The notes under the pieces: generated by a model | Told to the model about the DNA's origin: nothing | Seen by the model: the letters and a program-made list of their open reading frames with translations, nothing else | The model's database searches: none | Part shown: positions 48,401-61,204 of the stretch, one piece after another | How positions within the stretch are numbered: the first letter of the stretch is position 1 | Layout of the letters: each line of letters opens with the position of its first letter | Position numbers and translations under genes: made by a program | Origin: Sesamum alatum | Taxonomy: Eukaryota; Streptophyta; Magnoliopsida; Lamiales; Pedaliaceae | DNA: 64,000 nucleotides | Direction: 5' to 3' | NCBI GenBank assembly: GCA_034509735.1 | Contig: JACGWO010000010.1 | Coordinates: forward strand, 1,302,001-1,366,000

Positions 48401-51400
48401 CTTATTCTTTTGCCTTTGGTTATGATTTGTTTATTTGTTGGGATGTATACTTGACTAGATCATTATATGAATAATGATCACTAGTCCAATATTCTAGCTG
48501 GATATACTTTATCTGGAAACTTTGAACCATTTATATGTGGTTATTATCATAGTGATTAGTGTTTTACAAGGCGTTTGTAGACATGCCCCGTGGTGCATCA
48601 TTAATAGAAGCCTTGAGGCAATATCGAAAGGTGGCTTTTCTACGGGGTGCATAATGGATTGTTTGGGAGGATACTCAGCTTTTGCTGCTGTACCTCAAAC
48701 TGCTCGGCATATACCCAAGAGATTGTGTGAATTAGAATGTTTTCTGTTTTTACCTGGGAAAGCCAGATTCCTAAATATTCTGTCAAGAATCCTTTTAATT
48801 TTTATGAAACAACATTTCTGTTATGTATTGTCTCAAGACCTGTAAACATCTCTCCTTATTTATTCTGGCTGTGATTGCTGGAATCTCAATTTTTCTTCCA
48901 TATTCATTTTTCCTACTACTTCTCTAATTTCCTTGCTTATTTTAATTTTTTAGCATTATTTTGTTATTTATCATTATCAATTATGAAAACCCATAGGGTC
49001 TGCGTTGCCTCAAGACATGTTAAACATCTTATCAGATGACCTTGGCCCTTTAAAACTTTGATAGTATGATTTTATAAGGAAGGGTTGATTCAATCACTTG
49101 AGTTTCTGACTGCTACAGGAATGCCATCAAGGAATTATCAGTGGGATTAAGTATTGAGAGCTCGAATATTGAATGTCTATATCTAAGAGCTTCTTGTTAT
49201 CATGCTATTGGAGAATTTAAAGAGGCGGTATTGGATTTTTGTTTCCCTCTATTCTTCCTCCCTCCTCACTCCCCCCCCCCCCCCCCTCAAACACACACAC
49301 ACACACACACACACACCTACCTTATCTATTTATAAATATAAATGTGAATTTAGACTTGTAGAATGTCTCAGATGGAGTTCATCTTATGATGCAGGTTAAA
49401 GATTATGATGCAGCCTTGGATCTCGAGTTGGATTCAATGGAAAAATTTGTGCTCCAGTGCTTAGCCTTCTATCAGGTTGTTATTGGTTCAGTATGACATG
49501 TTTCCATGACTGCTTGATAGCAGTCATTTCTGTATTATTATTGAAGATTAGTTTATTTTATGCATATGCACACTTTCTAGTAGCTGTTCAACAAAACCTT
49601 TTTGCTGATTTATCTGGCTTGGCCATGCTTTCTAACAAACATAGAGCTTTTGTTAAGTGCATCCATGTTTTTGCTTGACCTGTTTCCTGTAAGGTATATT
49701 GATGAAGTGCTGGAGATTGAAGTAGACAATTCTACTTTTCCTGGATCTACCTTGGTTTCCTGTAAAGTGGTGACAGCAGAGACATCTCTAGTTTTAGAGA
49801 ATCCCTGAACTTGTTTTTGGAGTGCATATTAGGCACAACTCAGTTAGACTTGAGAACAATTTTAGGCTAGCTATAAGGTTGCAAATTTGGGATAAACTTT
49901 CCTAAAAGTGGATTCTAATATTTGATTCAACTGACTTTGCCGTAATTTGTTTAGGATAACATAGGGAATTTTGAAGAGTACAGATGAAATTTGATAAACA
50001 GGCAGCTGTTTACTTGGACAAAAATGATAAGATTCATACACTCGCATAGAACCATGAAAGTTGAATTCCATGGTGCATTTATGTACCCATATCGACCAGG
50101 GTTGTGGAACCTAGACTTCACTCTTAGTTTATTTACTGCCTCTTAGTTTTGGCAATTAATGTTGGAGTCAATGGCCATGGCAACTTGTTTCTAACTCTGG
50201 ACCCACAAAGAAATTCATGGATGCAACTTTTTGGTGTTGATCTTGTCAAAAGGAGCATTGTGGGTGCACAGATATTGAATTTTAACTATAAGTGAAACAC
50301 TATCCATCTCATATTTGAATACGTGGAATGCAACTAACTACATTGAATTCTCATTCAAAACACTTGCATCTCTTTTCTTCATTGACCATATAATTATATT
50401 TATGGTCATGATGTTGATATATTGTCAGATCATCCAGGCACCATCTTTTAGTGTTAGGAATTGACTGTCATCCTTTTAATTTCATTTTGTATATCTGTTC
50501 TTGCAGAAAGAAATTGCATTATACACAGCTTCAAAGTTCAACACCGAATTTTCATGGTTTGACCTAGATGGTGACATAGATCCCCTTTTTAAGGTAAATA
50601 TGATCATAATTCTGTCCTGCCTTTACCGGGCCGATTAAATTACTTGGATTTTGTTTTCCTAATATTTACTTGTGTTATGTAAGGATTTTTATTACAGATG
50701 TCCATATAGATACAGATATATATACATAGGATATAAATATAGGTCGATATATGTAAATATATCTCTATGTATTTATCAGGATATAGATATCCATCAGAAA
50801 AGAACAAAGGCCAAATTTTCTGTATAGTTTAGGCATTGTTTGTTAAATTGGCCTCTCCATTGACCCAGTTTAGTTACTGAAAAGGTTACAAGGTCATTCA
50901 CCAATACTGCAGAGTTAAATTAGTTCATGGCAGCATGCACACTGAAGATGTTGACGTTACTTGACGAATAATTTGATTCGTTGGAGGATAAACTTTAAAG
51001 TGACATAGGACTAGATAAGGTTGATTTTACAGTAGAAAAGCTAATTAATAGAGGACAAAGGTTTTTAGAAATGCTTGATGCAAAACTGTGTATGATTGGT
51101 GAATGGACAATTTTTCGAACTTTAGATATTCAGCTTTAAACAGCTCACAACTGGGACAGCTAATCAATTAAACAGAAAAAGTAGTGTGGAATGTTATGTG
51201 ATTATAATTAACTTTTCCTACTTTTCCTAGGAATATTGGTGTAAAAAGCTGCATCCGAAAAATGTATGTGAGAAAGTATACAGGCAACCCCCTCTGCGAG
51301 ATTCTTTGAGAAAGGGAAAGCTGAAAAAGCAAGAATTTTCTCTCACAAAGCAAAAGGCAGTCCTTCTACAGGCTGCAGATTCCGTCGGCAAGAAGATCCA

Positions 51401-54400
51401 GTACCACTGTCCAGGATTCCTGCCCAACAGACGTCAGGTAATTGTTCATTAGATGTATAGTTATTTGGTTACTTGGGTTTTGGTTAAAAATCCATATTCG
51501 GCCCCCCTAACAAATATTTATTGCAATTATAAGATATTTTAGAAATTTTAGTTTATCTAGTATGTTGTGTGGTAACTTCATTACTATTTTGCTGGTTTCT
51601 TTCAACAAGGGATGAACAGGGACAGGTTAAGAACTATGTGCATTTTTGTATTACTAGCAGATAAAAGTAATTGACTTTTTCCTCCTTTGGAGGGCAAGGA
51701 AAGAGTGTTTCATGTGTTTGGTTTTTGGATATAACAAAGGATGATATGTAGTGTGGACCAGAACACGAACCTCAAAACAAATTCTTGCCAGTTTACTTTC
51801 CAATTTTTACTATTTGGTAATATTCTAGTGGCTTCGCACCACTATCGCTCATCTATATGTGAACCTGCACCAGTATCGAATGGCGGGACTTGCTGCTATA
51901 GAGATTGCACAGAAGGTTGTAAAGGTTTGGCGTTCTCTGCAAAATGAATGGAAGCATTCAAATAAAGGTGCATTAAAACATGGAAAGAAAGTCAGGAGGA
52001 AAGAAAAACTCAATCCTCCTAGTCAGAACAGAGGTGGGGCTGGTTGCAGCACAAGCAGTTTTTTGGAACCATCTATTTCAAGTAGTGCGGTTGAAGATAG
52101 ATCATATGGACGCCCTGCAATGCCATGGCACACTTTGTATTCTTTGGCCGTCAAATGGAGACAGATCTCTGAACCATGTGACCCAGTTGTCTGGGTTAAC
52201 AAGTTGAGGTGCTTCACATTAGTTTATTTATTTACATGAATGATGGCAATTTTTTGTTAATGGCCTCGTGCCCAATTTATGGCATTGACTATTAAGTTTT
52301 GAATTTGTTTTGTTTCATTATTATGGAAATGAGATATTTATTGCAAGAAAATAGGAATTTAGTACTCAGACATATATTTATGTGAACATGTACATTAGTT
52401 TCTGATAAGTGAGTCCTTTCGTTGTCTAGTGAGGAGTTTAATTCTGGATTTGGGTCCCACACTCCTCTTATTCTCGGGCAAGGCAAGGTTGTACGCTATT
52501 TTTCAAATTTTCAGAGGTAAAGCTATCTAGTCATTTTCAAAAACAGTTAATACCTTTATTACTTAAGCAAATTTCCTTGTGGAAATGAATATTCTTCTCT
52601 GATTTTAGTGATTAACTCTTTGATGAAAATGCTCATTGTTTGTTGATGTGCAGAGCTCTGAATGTTGCCAAAACAGTAATAAAGGACAATAAGTATGTCC
52701 GTGACAAGAATGATAGCATCATTAATCTCAATGAAGATGGAAAACTGCAGGAAGTAAGTTACAGCGTTGTATCTGCTTTTTTTTTTTTTTTTGTTATTTA
52801 AGTCATACGGATTCTGATAACCCTTCCCAAGAGAACTACTTCTCTTACTAAGATTTGGCTTTTTAGACTTTTTATCAGCGTACATGCTGTTGCATCATGT
52901 GAAATCTGATGTTTGCCCCTCAAGTGGAGTATCAATATATAATATATATTTATTTTAAGATATACCAGCTTTTTTCCTCCCAGGTTGAACTTTTTGTTTC
53001 AGGGTGGGTTTAATTTTTCTTTTCTGTTGGGAATATTTTAATGGACTGATGCCGATTCATAAATCTTACTGATGTCGGCTGCTTTCTACTGCTCCCACAT
53101 ATAAGATATGTAAACTTGCATCTGAGAAACAGACTTGTCCATATTCACCTTGTATTATTGGTTCATCTCAGCGAATCTGAGGCACGAGCTCCAATGCTGC
53201 CTGAGACGGAGAACAAGCACCATTGATGCAATGGATTCATATAATGTTTGATTTGGGCTAACTTTGATTGATTTTCCTTGTCATTTCCAACTAGTTTTCC
53301 ATAGCTAATAGGTCCACCAATTTTTCCTTTTAGTTTGTTCTTCAGCAAGTATCATTCATATTTGCCTTGTCGGTTTTATGTTTTCTGATCTAGAAGGGTT
53401 TTGCTCCTTGATATTCGACTTGCAGATAATGAATGCAGAATCCTGCTCTGATCTTTACAAAGCTGTGGGCCAAGACTTCTGGTTGGCTACTTGGTGCAAC
53501 AGCATGGCATTCGAGGGGTAACCTTTGTGCTCATTGTTCCTTGTTTGTTGTTTATGAATTTTACATCCTTCTTTACCCATTATCTTATGCTGTGGAACAA
53601 ATGGTGGAATCCTTTGACTTAGATCCCTCTTGGTCATGTTTCTTATTTCAGAAAGCGTCTTGAAGGAACAAGGATATGCCTAGTAAAAACGTAAGCTACA
53701 TCTCTTTCCTTTTAAGTACACTGTTGATTGATAACGTATATCGATTCATTTATTGAATGGTCTGTTCCATACTGGCCAATTCTGTTCGTTTGTTATATTT
53801 GTTTCATTTTGATCCATCCAGGGACCAAATTGGACATGACTTTGCCATTAGGACACCTTGTACACCTTCTAGGTGGGAGGACTTTGAAGTGGAAATGACT
53901 TTAGCATGGGAGGTACGTCAACTTCCAGTGATACTTATGAGAACATATGTTATCCTTGAGAATCATAGTATGTGAATGGAAATTAACTAGTTGCAGATCT
54001 TCTCACAAAGTATTTTGTTTTTTGAAGCCTTTTGAGTCTTCTAAAAGTTTACTAGTTTCTGAACTCATTTATGCTTGTAACCTCCATGGGTTATATTGAG
54101 TTTACACAGCATTTCCTCATATTCTGCATATTTGTGTGTATTGCTTGTAGTTAGAGAAATTTAATTTAATCTTGTCCCTATTCTGCAAAATGATCAGGGA
54201 AAGGCACATCATTTAGCTTTCTGATCTCAGATTGATGCTGATTGATGATCCAGATACACTGAACTGATTAAAAAATGGATATGCAGGCACTCTGTGAAGC
54301 TTATTGTGGTGAAAACTATGGGTCGACAGACTTTGATGTGCTCGAGAATGTGAGACAGGCAATTTTAAGGATGACCTATTTCTGGTAACACTTATGAATC

Positions 54401-54747
54401 CATCAGCACATTGAATTTGTTGTCTCTTTCTACGTTTATGCTGAAATACTGTTCTCAGGTATAACTTCATGCCGCTATCACGAGGCACTGCTGTAGTTGG
54501 GTTCGTTGTGTTGCTCGGTCTGCTACTCGCCGCTAATATGGAATTCACTGGGAGCATACCAGAGGGCGTGCAGGTGGATTGGGAAGCAATCCTAGAACCC
54601 GACCCTAATTCCTTTATCTCTTCCATAAAGAGTTGGCTATATCCTTCTCTCAAGATTAATACATCCTGGAAAGGGTACCCTGACGTCGCATCAACGCTCG
54701 AGACAACAGGACTAGTTGTTGCTGCATTGAGCACCTACTCCGATTGA
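39445..54747 (+). CDS. SRFR1: SRFR1, TPR-domain negative regulator of immunity
   Basis: Twenty-three exons can be joined in frame with GT/AG introns: 39445-39566, 39663-39772, 41743-42392, 43212-43256, 43390-43491, 43572-43652, 44688-44754, 45289-45389, 45497-45604, 46944-47014, 48005-48061, 49119-49227, 49395-49475, 50507-50593, 51231-51437, 51874-52208, 52430-52516, 52654-52753, 53426-53517, 53652-53690, 53822-53912, 54287-54384, 54459-54747. The product is 1042 residues, against about 1050 in Arabidopsis. An N-terminal TPR pair (VIKDCDKALQLDPKLLQAYI) precedes a Ser/Lys-rich linker in exon 3. A TPR array spans about 295-568, then conserved blocks (KEYWCKKLHPKNVCEKVYRQ, SEEFNSGFGSHTPL) follow. 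A hydrophobic helix lies at about 956-975 (GFVVLLGLLLAANMEF). SRFR1 restrains effector-triggered immunity, binding EDS1, SGT1 and TIR-NB-LRR proteins such as SNC1, at the ER and in the nucleus. No disabling break is seen. Confidence 0.95.
43713..44169. mobile_element. Mutator-like MITE in SRFR1 intron 6
   Basis: Same family as the element at 28390: left end tggtaaattatagctacctc and right-end complement ggtaaattacagccacctca, both followed by attacaaatacccc motifs. A perfect 9-bp duplication tatttttta flanks it (43704-43712 and 44170-44178). It lies between exons 6 and 7 and does not disturb the splice sites. Confidence 0.85.
49270..49316. repeat. (C)n(AC)n compound microsatellite in SRFR1 intron 12
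   Basis: A run of about 17 C is followed by about 13 AC units, between exons 12 and 13. It should be highly polymorphic. Confidence 0.9.
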
Positions 54748-56369
54748 GCAACTCATATAGGTAATCAATGTTGTTGCTCTAGTGATGGAAATCAGTTTGT
54801 TTCTAAACTATACAGCACATGCATTTAATTTGCTTGTTTTTCTCAGGCATTTAAAGATCTTATGTATTATAGAGGTCTGAATAAAACAGCTTCGGTGGTA
54901 CGAAATAGTTCATCAGGCACTCTTACTTATAGGGAATAACAATATCAAATTTAGGCAGTATCAAACTGGAACTGGTCTGTGTTGTTAGCCATGTACTTGT
55001 ACAATGTACCTTTTTTCCTCAGTAACCTTTGTATATGATGGTGTTGGTCACTTATTTTATTGAAGTAAGTTTGTTTCAGCCATCTTTTTTTCTTTTTCAT
55101 GTTCTTTAAGGTTAAAAAAGAGGTTTCTCATAGAAAGAAACCTCTGAGGAGTGTTCAATGACATTTTTTGTTATGTAATGTATGGTACAAAATCTGCCAA
55201 GTCCAACTGCTGGACAAAACATGTAATAAATGTGTACCAGTAGTATTCACCTTTTAAGGGCGCCTTCTTTTCATGGTTAATCATATAAATGTTGGTGGGA
55301 CATTGATGTCTCTGAGTATCAGAGTTAAGTTGGATTTTACTTTTCGGACTCTATTTCGGCCTAACGGTGTACAGTTGTTTTCCAACTGTTGTTTTCTGGC
55401 CTCTGCTAGGGAGAAGGTTATCACGCGGATTTGGTGTTTCAGTACTGTTAAACTAATTTAGAAACTCCAACCTGGAAGAAAGAAAGCCAAATACAAATTA
55501 GGTAAATGAGAGTAAGCAAAGCGTAAGAAGAGGAAGAAGAGGAAAAAGAGGAAAAAATCTTTTTTTTTTTTTTTTTTTTTTTTTTTGTGCGTGACATTTG
55601 ATCGATGACGCAGTCGAATTGAGGGAAACCAGTGGTAACAATTGCGTGCTTAGTTGTTGCAATCTTACGAAAGCAAACAATTCCCATTCCGCAGTTACTG
55701 CGTAAAATGCCAAACCAAAATAAAAGCAAATGTGGAAAAGTAAAAAAGAAAAAAGAATATTCCACCTCGCTGCGTTCGTTCGTACGAGCAAGAAACCAAT
55801 GATAAAGCAAGAAATACTGCAGTTTATATGGGATTGGATGATTAGGGACCCATGTGATTGGCGATGTTTGTTGCCATTCCATTATTATACGCGACATATT
55901 CCTTTTTTTTCTGATGTAATTATCATTGATACGATAATTTTGCATATAAGTCCAACGTATCTGTGCATATAGTTAGTAAAGTAGAGTTTACTTTGAGACG
56001 ACCAACTGATCACATCACACAGATAGTAGAGTGGCCATTGAAATCATGGATTTGTTTCTAAGTTCTGACCCTTTTGATCTTTTTACTACTTGAGTTTAAT
56101 TTTAGGTAGAGGTGAGTGTTCATTTGTATTATGACTTATGATTCGCTTTAGCAAACATAAATACACTTGAGTTGACGGTGGGGTGGGGATGGCAAATGGC
56201 AATCATGAACTGCAAACTCATCCCCCTAATCACCGCCGTTCAATCACACGTGTTGTTTGTCTTTTGGTAGGACCCCATGCGTACCATTTCCAGCTGTAAC
56301 CATTACTCCTACAATTACACACCTTCATTTGGAAGCATGTTTTTTGATAGGGATCACTCATGGTCTCCA
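54748..56369. other. SRFR1 3' flank and spacer
   Basis: An AATAAA at 54880-54885 is a likely SRFR1 polyadenylation signal, about 130 bp after the stop. A 26-base T run lies at 55561-55586. I see no gene in the rest; minus-strand frames at 55448-55945 are low-complexity artefacts of the T run. Confidence 0.5.
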
Positions 56370-56548
56370 AAAATTTTAGTCAAAATTTAATTCCATCGAG
56401 TCTAAATTAATTATATGGTAAGTATAATATATTTACTATGTGATTCATGTATGGTTCAAGAAAATTGATCAATCATATAACAAGTATAATACACTTGTTA
56501 TATGATTGATTTGATTCGATCAAACTATCCAAATTAAAATTTTCCCAC
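56370..56548. mobile_element. MITE, same family as the 25775 element
   Basis: Shares atggttcaagaaaattgatc, cataacaagtataatacac and tgattgatttgattcg with the family; inverted ends caaaaattttag and attaaaattttcc. Boundaries approximate. Confidence 0.5.
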
Positions 56549-56782
56549 AAATTTTCCCACAGTTTCACACTCCTTTGGATTTATTGCATTTGAAAAGAGT
56601 ACGTGTGAATTGTGGTTTCTTGTGACTATTTTTTCTTCTTGAGTGATCAAATCATCATCAAAGCGCTAAAACGTGACCTGACCCACAAATCATTTACAAT
56701 CACAACTCAGTCCAATTTCATTCATATTACATTATTGAACACATTAAAATATGTAATCAATATAATTTCACTTCATATAATT

Positions 56783-57637
56783 GGGTAAACATCATTTTTG
56801 GTCCTTGAACTATGCCACTTATCCATTTTTGGTCCCTCATATATCCTACTCATTAGATTTGATCCATCAACTTTAATAATTTCATCAGATTTGGTCCCTC
56901 CGTTAATTTTTACAGAAAAATTAACGGACTTTAAAAAAAAATGAATTTGTGTTCAATGGAGTTTGAACCTGGCCACAAATTTAACAAATAAGCTTGCTAC
57001 CACTTTGCCAAAACTATGACTCAATTTATTGTAAACCCGAAATTTGACTTATACACAACTTCTTTGCAGTAGTCCCAAGTTTGTTTTTTGATTTTTAAGC
57101 CTCTCAAATTTTACAAAACGCTTCTAAAGTCGTGTATTAGCCCAAATAACAAATCGAATACAAAAATCACAAAAGTTCCACAAGACTAATTCTCAAAAAC
57201 TCAACAAAAATACACAAGTAATAAAAATACCAAACAATATCATAAAAGTCATAAGCAATACATAAGTCATTCATTAAATACATAAAAACAGTCTTAAAAA
57301 TTTCTAAACATCAATTAAAACATAATTCAAAAATTGATCCATTACACATACTTCCGAGCAAAAAAACATATGTAATTTTTCAGTGAACAAAAACTTAAAC
57401 AACTAACTTGGCCTAATGGTAACAAGTTGGATTTGTGAAACTTGTGATCCAAGCTCAAACTCCCTTGGTTACAATTTTTTTTTTTTAAAGTCCGTTAGTT
57501 TTAACAGAAAAATTAACGGAGGAACCAAATCTGATGAAATTATTAAAGTTGAGGGACCAAATCTGATGAGTACGATACATGAGGGACCAAAAGTGGATAA
57601 GTGACATAGTTTAGGGACAAAAAATGATGTTTACCAT
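56783..57637. mobile_element. Long inverted-repeat element with two tRNA-like heads
   Basis: The ends pair over about 160 bp: gggtaaacatcatttttggt against the complement of the right end, ggtaaacatcattttttgtc. Both arms go on through caaatctgatgaaat and aaaattaacgga. Flanking 9-mers catataatt and tatataatt agree at 8 of 9 positions, as for MULEs. Inside each arm sits a tRNA-like promoter: on the minus strand box A tggcaaagtgg (57010-57000) and box B ggttcaaactcc (56969-56958); on the plus strand box A tggcctaatgg (57409-57419) and a box B-like agctcaaactcc (57452-57463). No protein is encoded. Confidence 0.65.
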
Positions 57638-57651
57638 TATATAATTAATAT

Positions 57652-58135
57652 AAGGGATAATTACATTGTTCTTCCCCGAAGTTTGAAAAAATATATCTAG
57701 TACATTGGAAGTTTGTTTCAGTGTAACAAATAGACAAATTCGTTAGTCAAAATTTACAAAAAATTTATATTTACTCCTGACTGGTTTATTAATTACCTAT
57801 TGCGGGTCAAATAAATCTTGTCCAACAAGTTACCCTTATACATCTTTACACGTTAATGCATGTGATGAGATATATCTTTACCCTTATAAGGGTATTTTGA
57901 TTAGAAAAAAATTATTTAACCTGTAATAAGTGAGTAATCAGTCAATTGGCGGCAAAATATGAATTTTCAATCAAATTTTTGTCTAATGTAAGCAAATTCA
58001 GTAAATTTTGATTAACTGAAGGATCTATTTGTTAAACAAAAATAAATTCAGGGGCGCTAGATGTAATGTTTCAAATCACATCAAATTTACGTGTAATTAC
58101 ACTCTATTTTAGGGAAGTACGGCGTAATTATCCTT
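57652..58135. mobile_element. Inverted-repeat element (MITE-like)
   Basis: Left end aagggataattacattgttc pairs with the complement of the right end aaggataattacgccgtact. Flanking 9-mers match only weakly. Between it and the AGP gene (58150-58330) lies a fragment of another such terminus (ttgcataagacatccctgtgg). Confidence 0.45.
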
Positions 58136-58594
58136 AATTTAAATATGAACTTTTAGAAGAAAATAGAAACGAAAATTGCATAAGACATCCCTGTGGTTTA
58201 CGAAAATTGCTAAAAATTAACATGTGGTTTCTAAATAACCTAAAAGGCCCCAATAAATCTAAAATCATGCAAAAAAAAACCCCTCTATTAAAAAATAGGG
58301 GGAAGGGTGCATTATTTTTCAAAATAGAGGAATTTTTTAGCATATTTACAAATTATAGGATAGTATTTTGCAAATAAATGAAGTATTGGGGTTTTTTTGC
58401 TATTATCACAAAAAAGAAAAGGGAAGAATCTCAAGTGAGACGCGTAAGAAAAAGCCCAAACGCAGTCACATGAAAATTGGGCCCAGTCCAGTCTGTTATT
58501 ACACTTGTGTTCTTTTGTTCCTTCTTCCATGGGCCCCACCCAATTTTCAACTCTTCTTTACTCTGTAACTTTAAACTTCACCCCCACCGTCTTC

Positions 58595-58603
58595 TATTTA
58601 TAT
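58595..58603 (+). promoter_or_regulatory. TATA-like box of the AGP gene
   Basis: tatttatat lies about 115 bp upstream of the AGP start codon and is followed by a strongly pyrimidine-rich leader. Confidence 0.45.
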
Positions 58604-58717
58604 CACTCTCACTCTCTGTCTCACTCTCAGTCTCAGTCTTCACTTCTCTCCCCCACTACACATATTCTCTCTTTTGTCAGAACCTTTTCGATTTTCCACT
58701 TCTTCCGCCCAACTGCG

Positions 58718-60520
58718 ATGGATCGCAAAACCGGATGTCTACTCGCAGTCATCTGCCTCGTGGTGGCTACCGTCGGCGGTCAGTCTCCGGCCGCTGCACC
58801 CGCCGCTTCCACGGTTTCCGCCCCACCTGCGTCTTCACCTTCTACAGCAACTCCACCCACTCATCAGACTTCCCCAGCTCCTGTCTCAACTCCCCCGGCT
58901 TCAGCTCCAGTCTCCACTCCCCCTGCTTCTGCTACGCCTCCGGTCTCAACTCCTCCCGCTTCAACTCCGGTCACTTCTCCTCCGACTCCGCCGCCAGTGA
59001 GCTCCCCTCCAGCTGCCGAGCCAGTCAGCTCACCACCGACAGCTGCTCCCGTTCAGTCGCCACCATCCCCAGCTCCCGAGGCCGCGACCCCACCAGCTCC
59101 GGCTTCTGCCCCACCCACCGAGACCCCGGCGGAGGCACCTGCTCCCAGCAAGAAGAAGAGCAAGAAGCACGGCGCACCTGCTCCAGCACCCGAACTACTC
59201 GGCCCACCCGCACCACCAGTCGGAGCCCCCGGACCCAGTGCTGAATCCATTTCTCCTAGTCCGATCTCACTTAACGACGAGGTACGCTATTTTTACCCTT
59301 CGTTTTCTCTATTATGCGCCGAATCAGTTATGCACTCCCAGATCTGGAACTACGTGTCATTATCCCTAATTCTCCGACCAACCTTAAACTTAATCATCAA
59401 GAGTCAAACGAACTTTTGCTGCACTAACAGAGTGGATCATGACAAAAATCTTTCTAAAAATTTACGTCACTACTAAGACACGACGTGTCGGATCTCTCAC
59501 CGGAACCGGATTATAGTGTTTCGTGCTGCGCCATTGATTCAATGCTGGCACATTGTCGTATTGTTGATCAAAACATTAATAGCAGGGCATCCTAGTTGCG
59601 TTGTCTTAACGTGAGCCATGTCGTGTCGGTGCACTGTAGCATCCTGTGACAAACACCATGTAAAGCAACCACACACTGCGCATGATAGCATATACTGTCA
59701 ATTTCCTTCACCAACTTGGTGAAACATTACGTGGACGTGCGCAGATTAGAAATCTAGGGTATTAGGTTTGGTGGATTGGTCCAGAACTTGCAATGGCAGG
59801 GACAGACCGATAATCGTGTCGGATCTGAGCTCATATCATAAATTCGAGTAAACTCTTCGGCGCACAACCCTAGGTTATCAGAGCAATTTGCATATAGTAG
59901 CAATTAACAATTAGCGCTTAATTAAACGCGTTTTTGCAGGGTTAATTTTAAAATTACAAATTAATTCAATAATAATGACTCAACAGTTAATTCAAATAAA
60001 AGTTTGTTATTTTAATCTAACCAGCTGACATATCTGAATTCAGCTAATTAATAAATTCTTCAGTTTGAACCCATCATCATCCATTTGTCACAATTAATGT
60101 ACTGATCCCTGTGTTTATAAGGTCACGAGCAAGAATCTCCTTAGAGTCTAGATTTTTATTTATTTTAATAGTAATTATTAATCAATATTTAATTTATTAT
60201 TGAGGATGTGAGTTATATATAATCTATCATTAGAAGAAATATGAGTTACGGTCGATTATGATAGTTAAAAGTAAAAAAATACGACGGATATCAATTAACC
60301 ACAATTATATAATGACTATTAGTTGTTGTTTTTACAAATAATGTCAAAACATTTGCTACCGTTAAAAATTTTGATAAATATTTTGCAATTGGTAGAATCA
60401 TAGAGAATATTATTAATTATGGTCAAAACTTAAATTTTCACGTTAATTTTATCTTATCATGGTAGATAGTATTGATTTATTATTATTTTTAAATCGTGGT
60501 GATTTATTGCATAGGGAATA

Positions 60521-60553
<33 letters not shown>

Positions 60554-60685
60554 TTATGTAATGTGTGTATGAAGTAAGTAACAAGGGTGATGAAATGTTT
60601 GCAGAGTGGAGCAGAGAAATTGATGAATGTGGTGGGCAGTTTGGTAATGGGAGGAGCCGCGTTTGGCTGCCTCTTCTTTATCTAG
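58718..60685 (+). CDS. Lysine-rich arabinogalactan protein (AGP17/18/19 type)
   Basis: Exon 1 (58718-59281) and exon 2 (60605-60685) join to give 214 residues. The start at 58718 was chosen because it begins a clean signal peptide (MDRKTGCLLAVICLVVATVG); an upstream in-frame ATG at 58505 would place about 70 leader-like residues before it. The mature part is dense in Ala-Pro, Ser-Pro and Thr-Pro (for example PVSTPPASAPVSTPPASATP), the sites of hydroxyproline O-arabinogalactan. A short basic patch, KKKSKKH at about 145-151, marks the lysine-rich subclass. Exon 2 supplies the C-terminus: ESGAEKLMNVVGSLVMGGAA then FGCLFFI, a GPI-anchor signal. It acts at the plasma membrane and wall. Which of the three Arabidopsis members it matches cannot be told from composition. 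Confidence 0.9.
60228..60510. mobile_element. CACTA-like fragment in the AGP intron
   Basis: cattagaagaaat (60228-60240) differs by one base from a CACTA terminus. The following 270 bp carry the same kind of sub-terminal motifs as the relic at 21720 (aatgactattagttg, tgtcaaaacatttgctac, atcatggtag, aatcgtggtgat). No right terminus is clear. Confidence 0.4.
60519..60553. repeat. (ATT)n microsatellite in the AGP intron
   Basis: About eleven ATT units, 50 bp before the intron's acceptor. Confidence 0.9.
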
Positions 60686-61034
60686 AGAAATTAATAATTG
60701 CGGTTGCAATTAGAGCATTTCATCATCCCCATCTGCATTTTTGTTATTGTTATGGGATGTGTCGGATTCGGACACGGACTCGGACTGCAGCGGCGGCTTC
60801 GGGATTTCCACATCTTGGCTTCTTTGGTTGCCGGACTGAAATTTGAAGCACGCTTTTTACCGTTTTTTTTTTTTTTTTTTTTTTTTGTTAAATTTCATTT
60901 CTTCTTTAAATTAGTATTCTCTACCATTTTGGAGTATGACATTGTACCTTAATTTATTTTGTTAATCGTCATTTATTAATTATTAATTCCTTCTGCCTTT
61001 TATTTCCCTTCCCATCTTCTGTTTTTGCACCATG

Positions 61035-61204
61035 TTGAGTGAAATATTTTTACTCAAACTAAATCAAAATACAATAAGCGTGATACATTTTTTATGTGAT
61101 TGATTATTTTCTTTAACTGTATATAAATAACATAACAAGTATATTATATTTCTTATATAATTATTTTAGGTCTAATCAAAATCTAATTCGTGTTAGAATT
61201 TTCC
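61035..61204. mobile_element. MITE, same family as the 25775 element
   Basis: Shares ataacaagtatattat, tgtgattgattattttc and the end tgttagaattttcc with the family. The most diverged of the four copies. Confidence 0.4.

Noticed and set aside
55448..55945. 165-codon minus-strand frame
   Set aside because: Driven by a 26-base T run that reads as poly-Lys; no family features.
58505..58717. Upstream in-frame ATG for the AGP
   Set aside because: It would bury the signal peptide 71 residues inside the protein; the region is the pyrimidine-rich leader with the TATA-like box.
58477..59244. 255-codon frame overlapping the AGP first exon
   Set aside because: Shifted reading of the Pro/Ser codon repeats of the AGP; Ser/Arg-rich noise.
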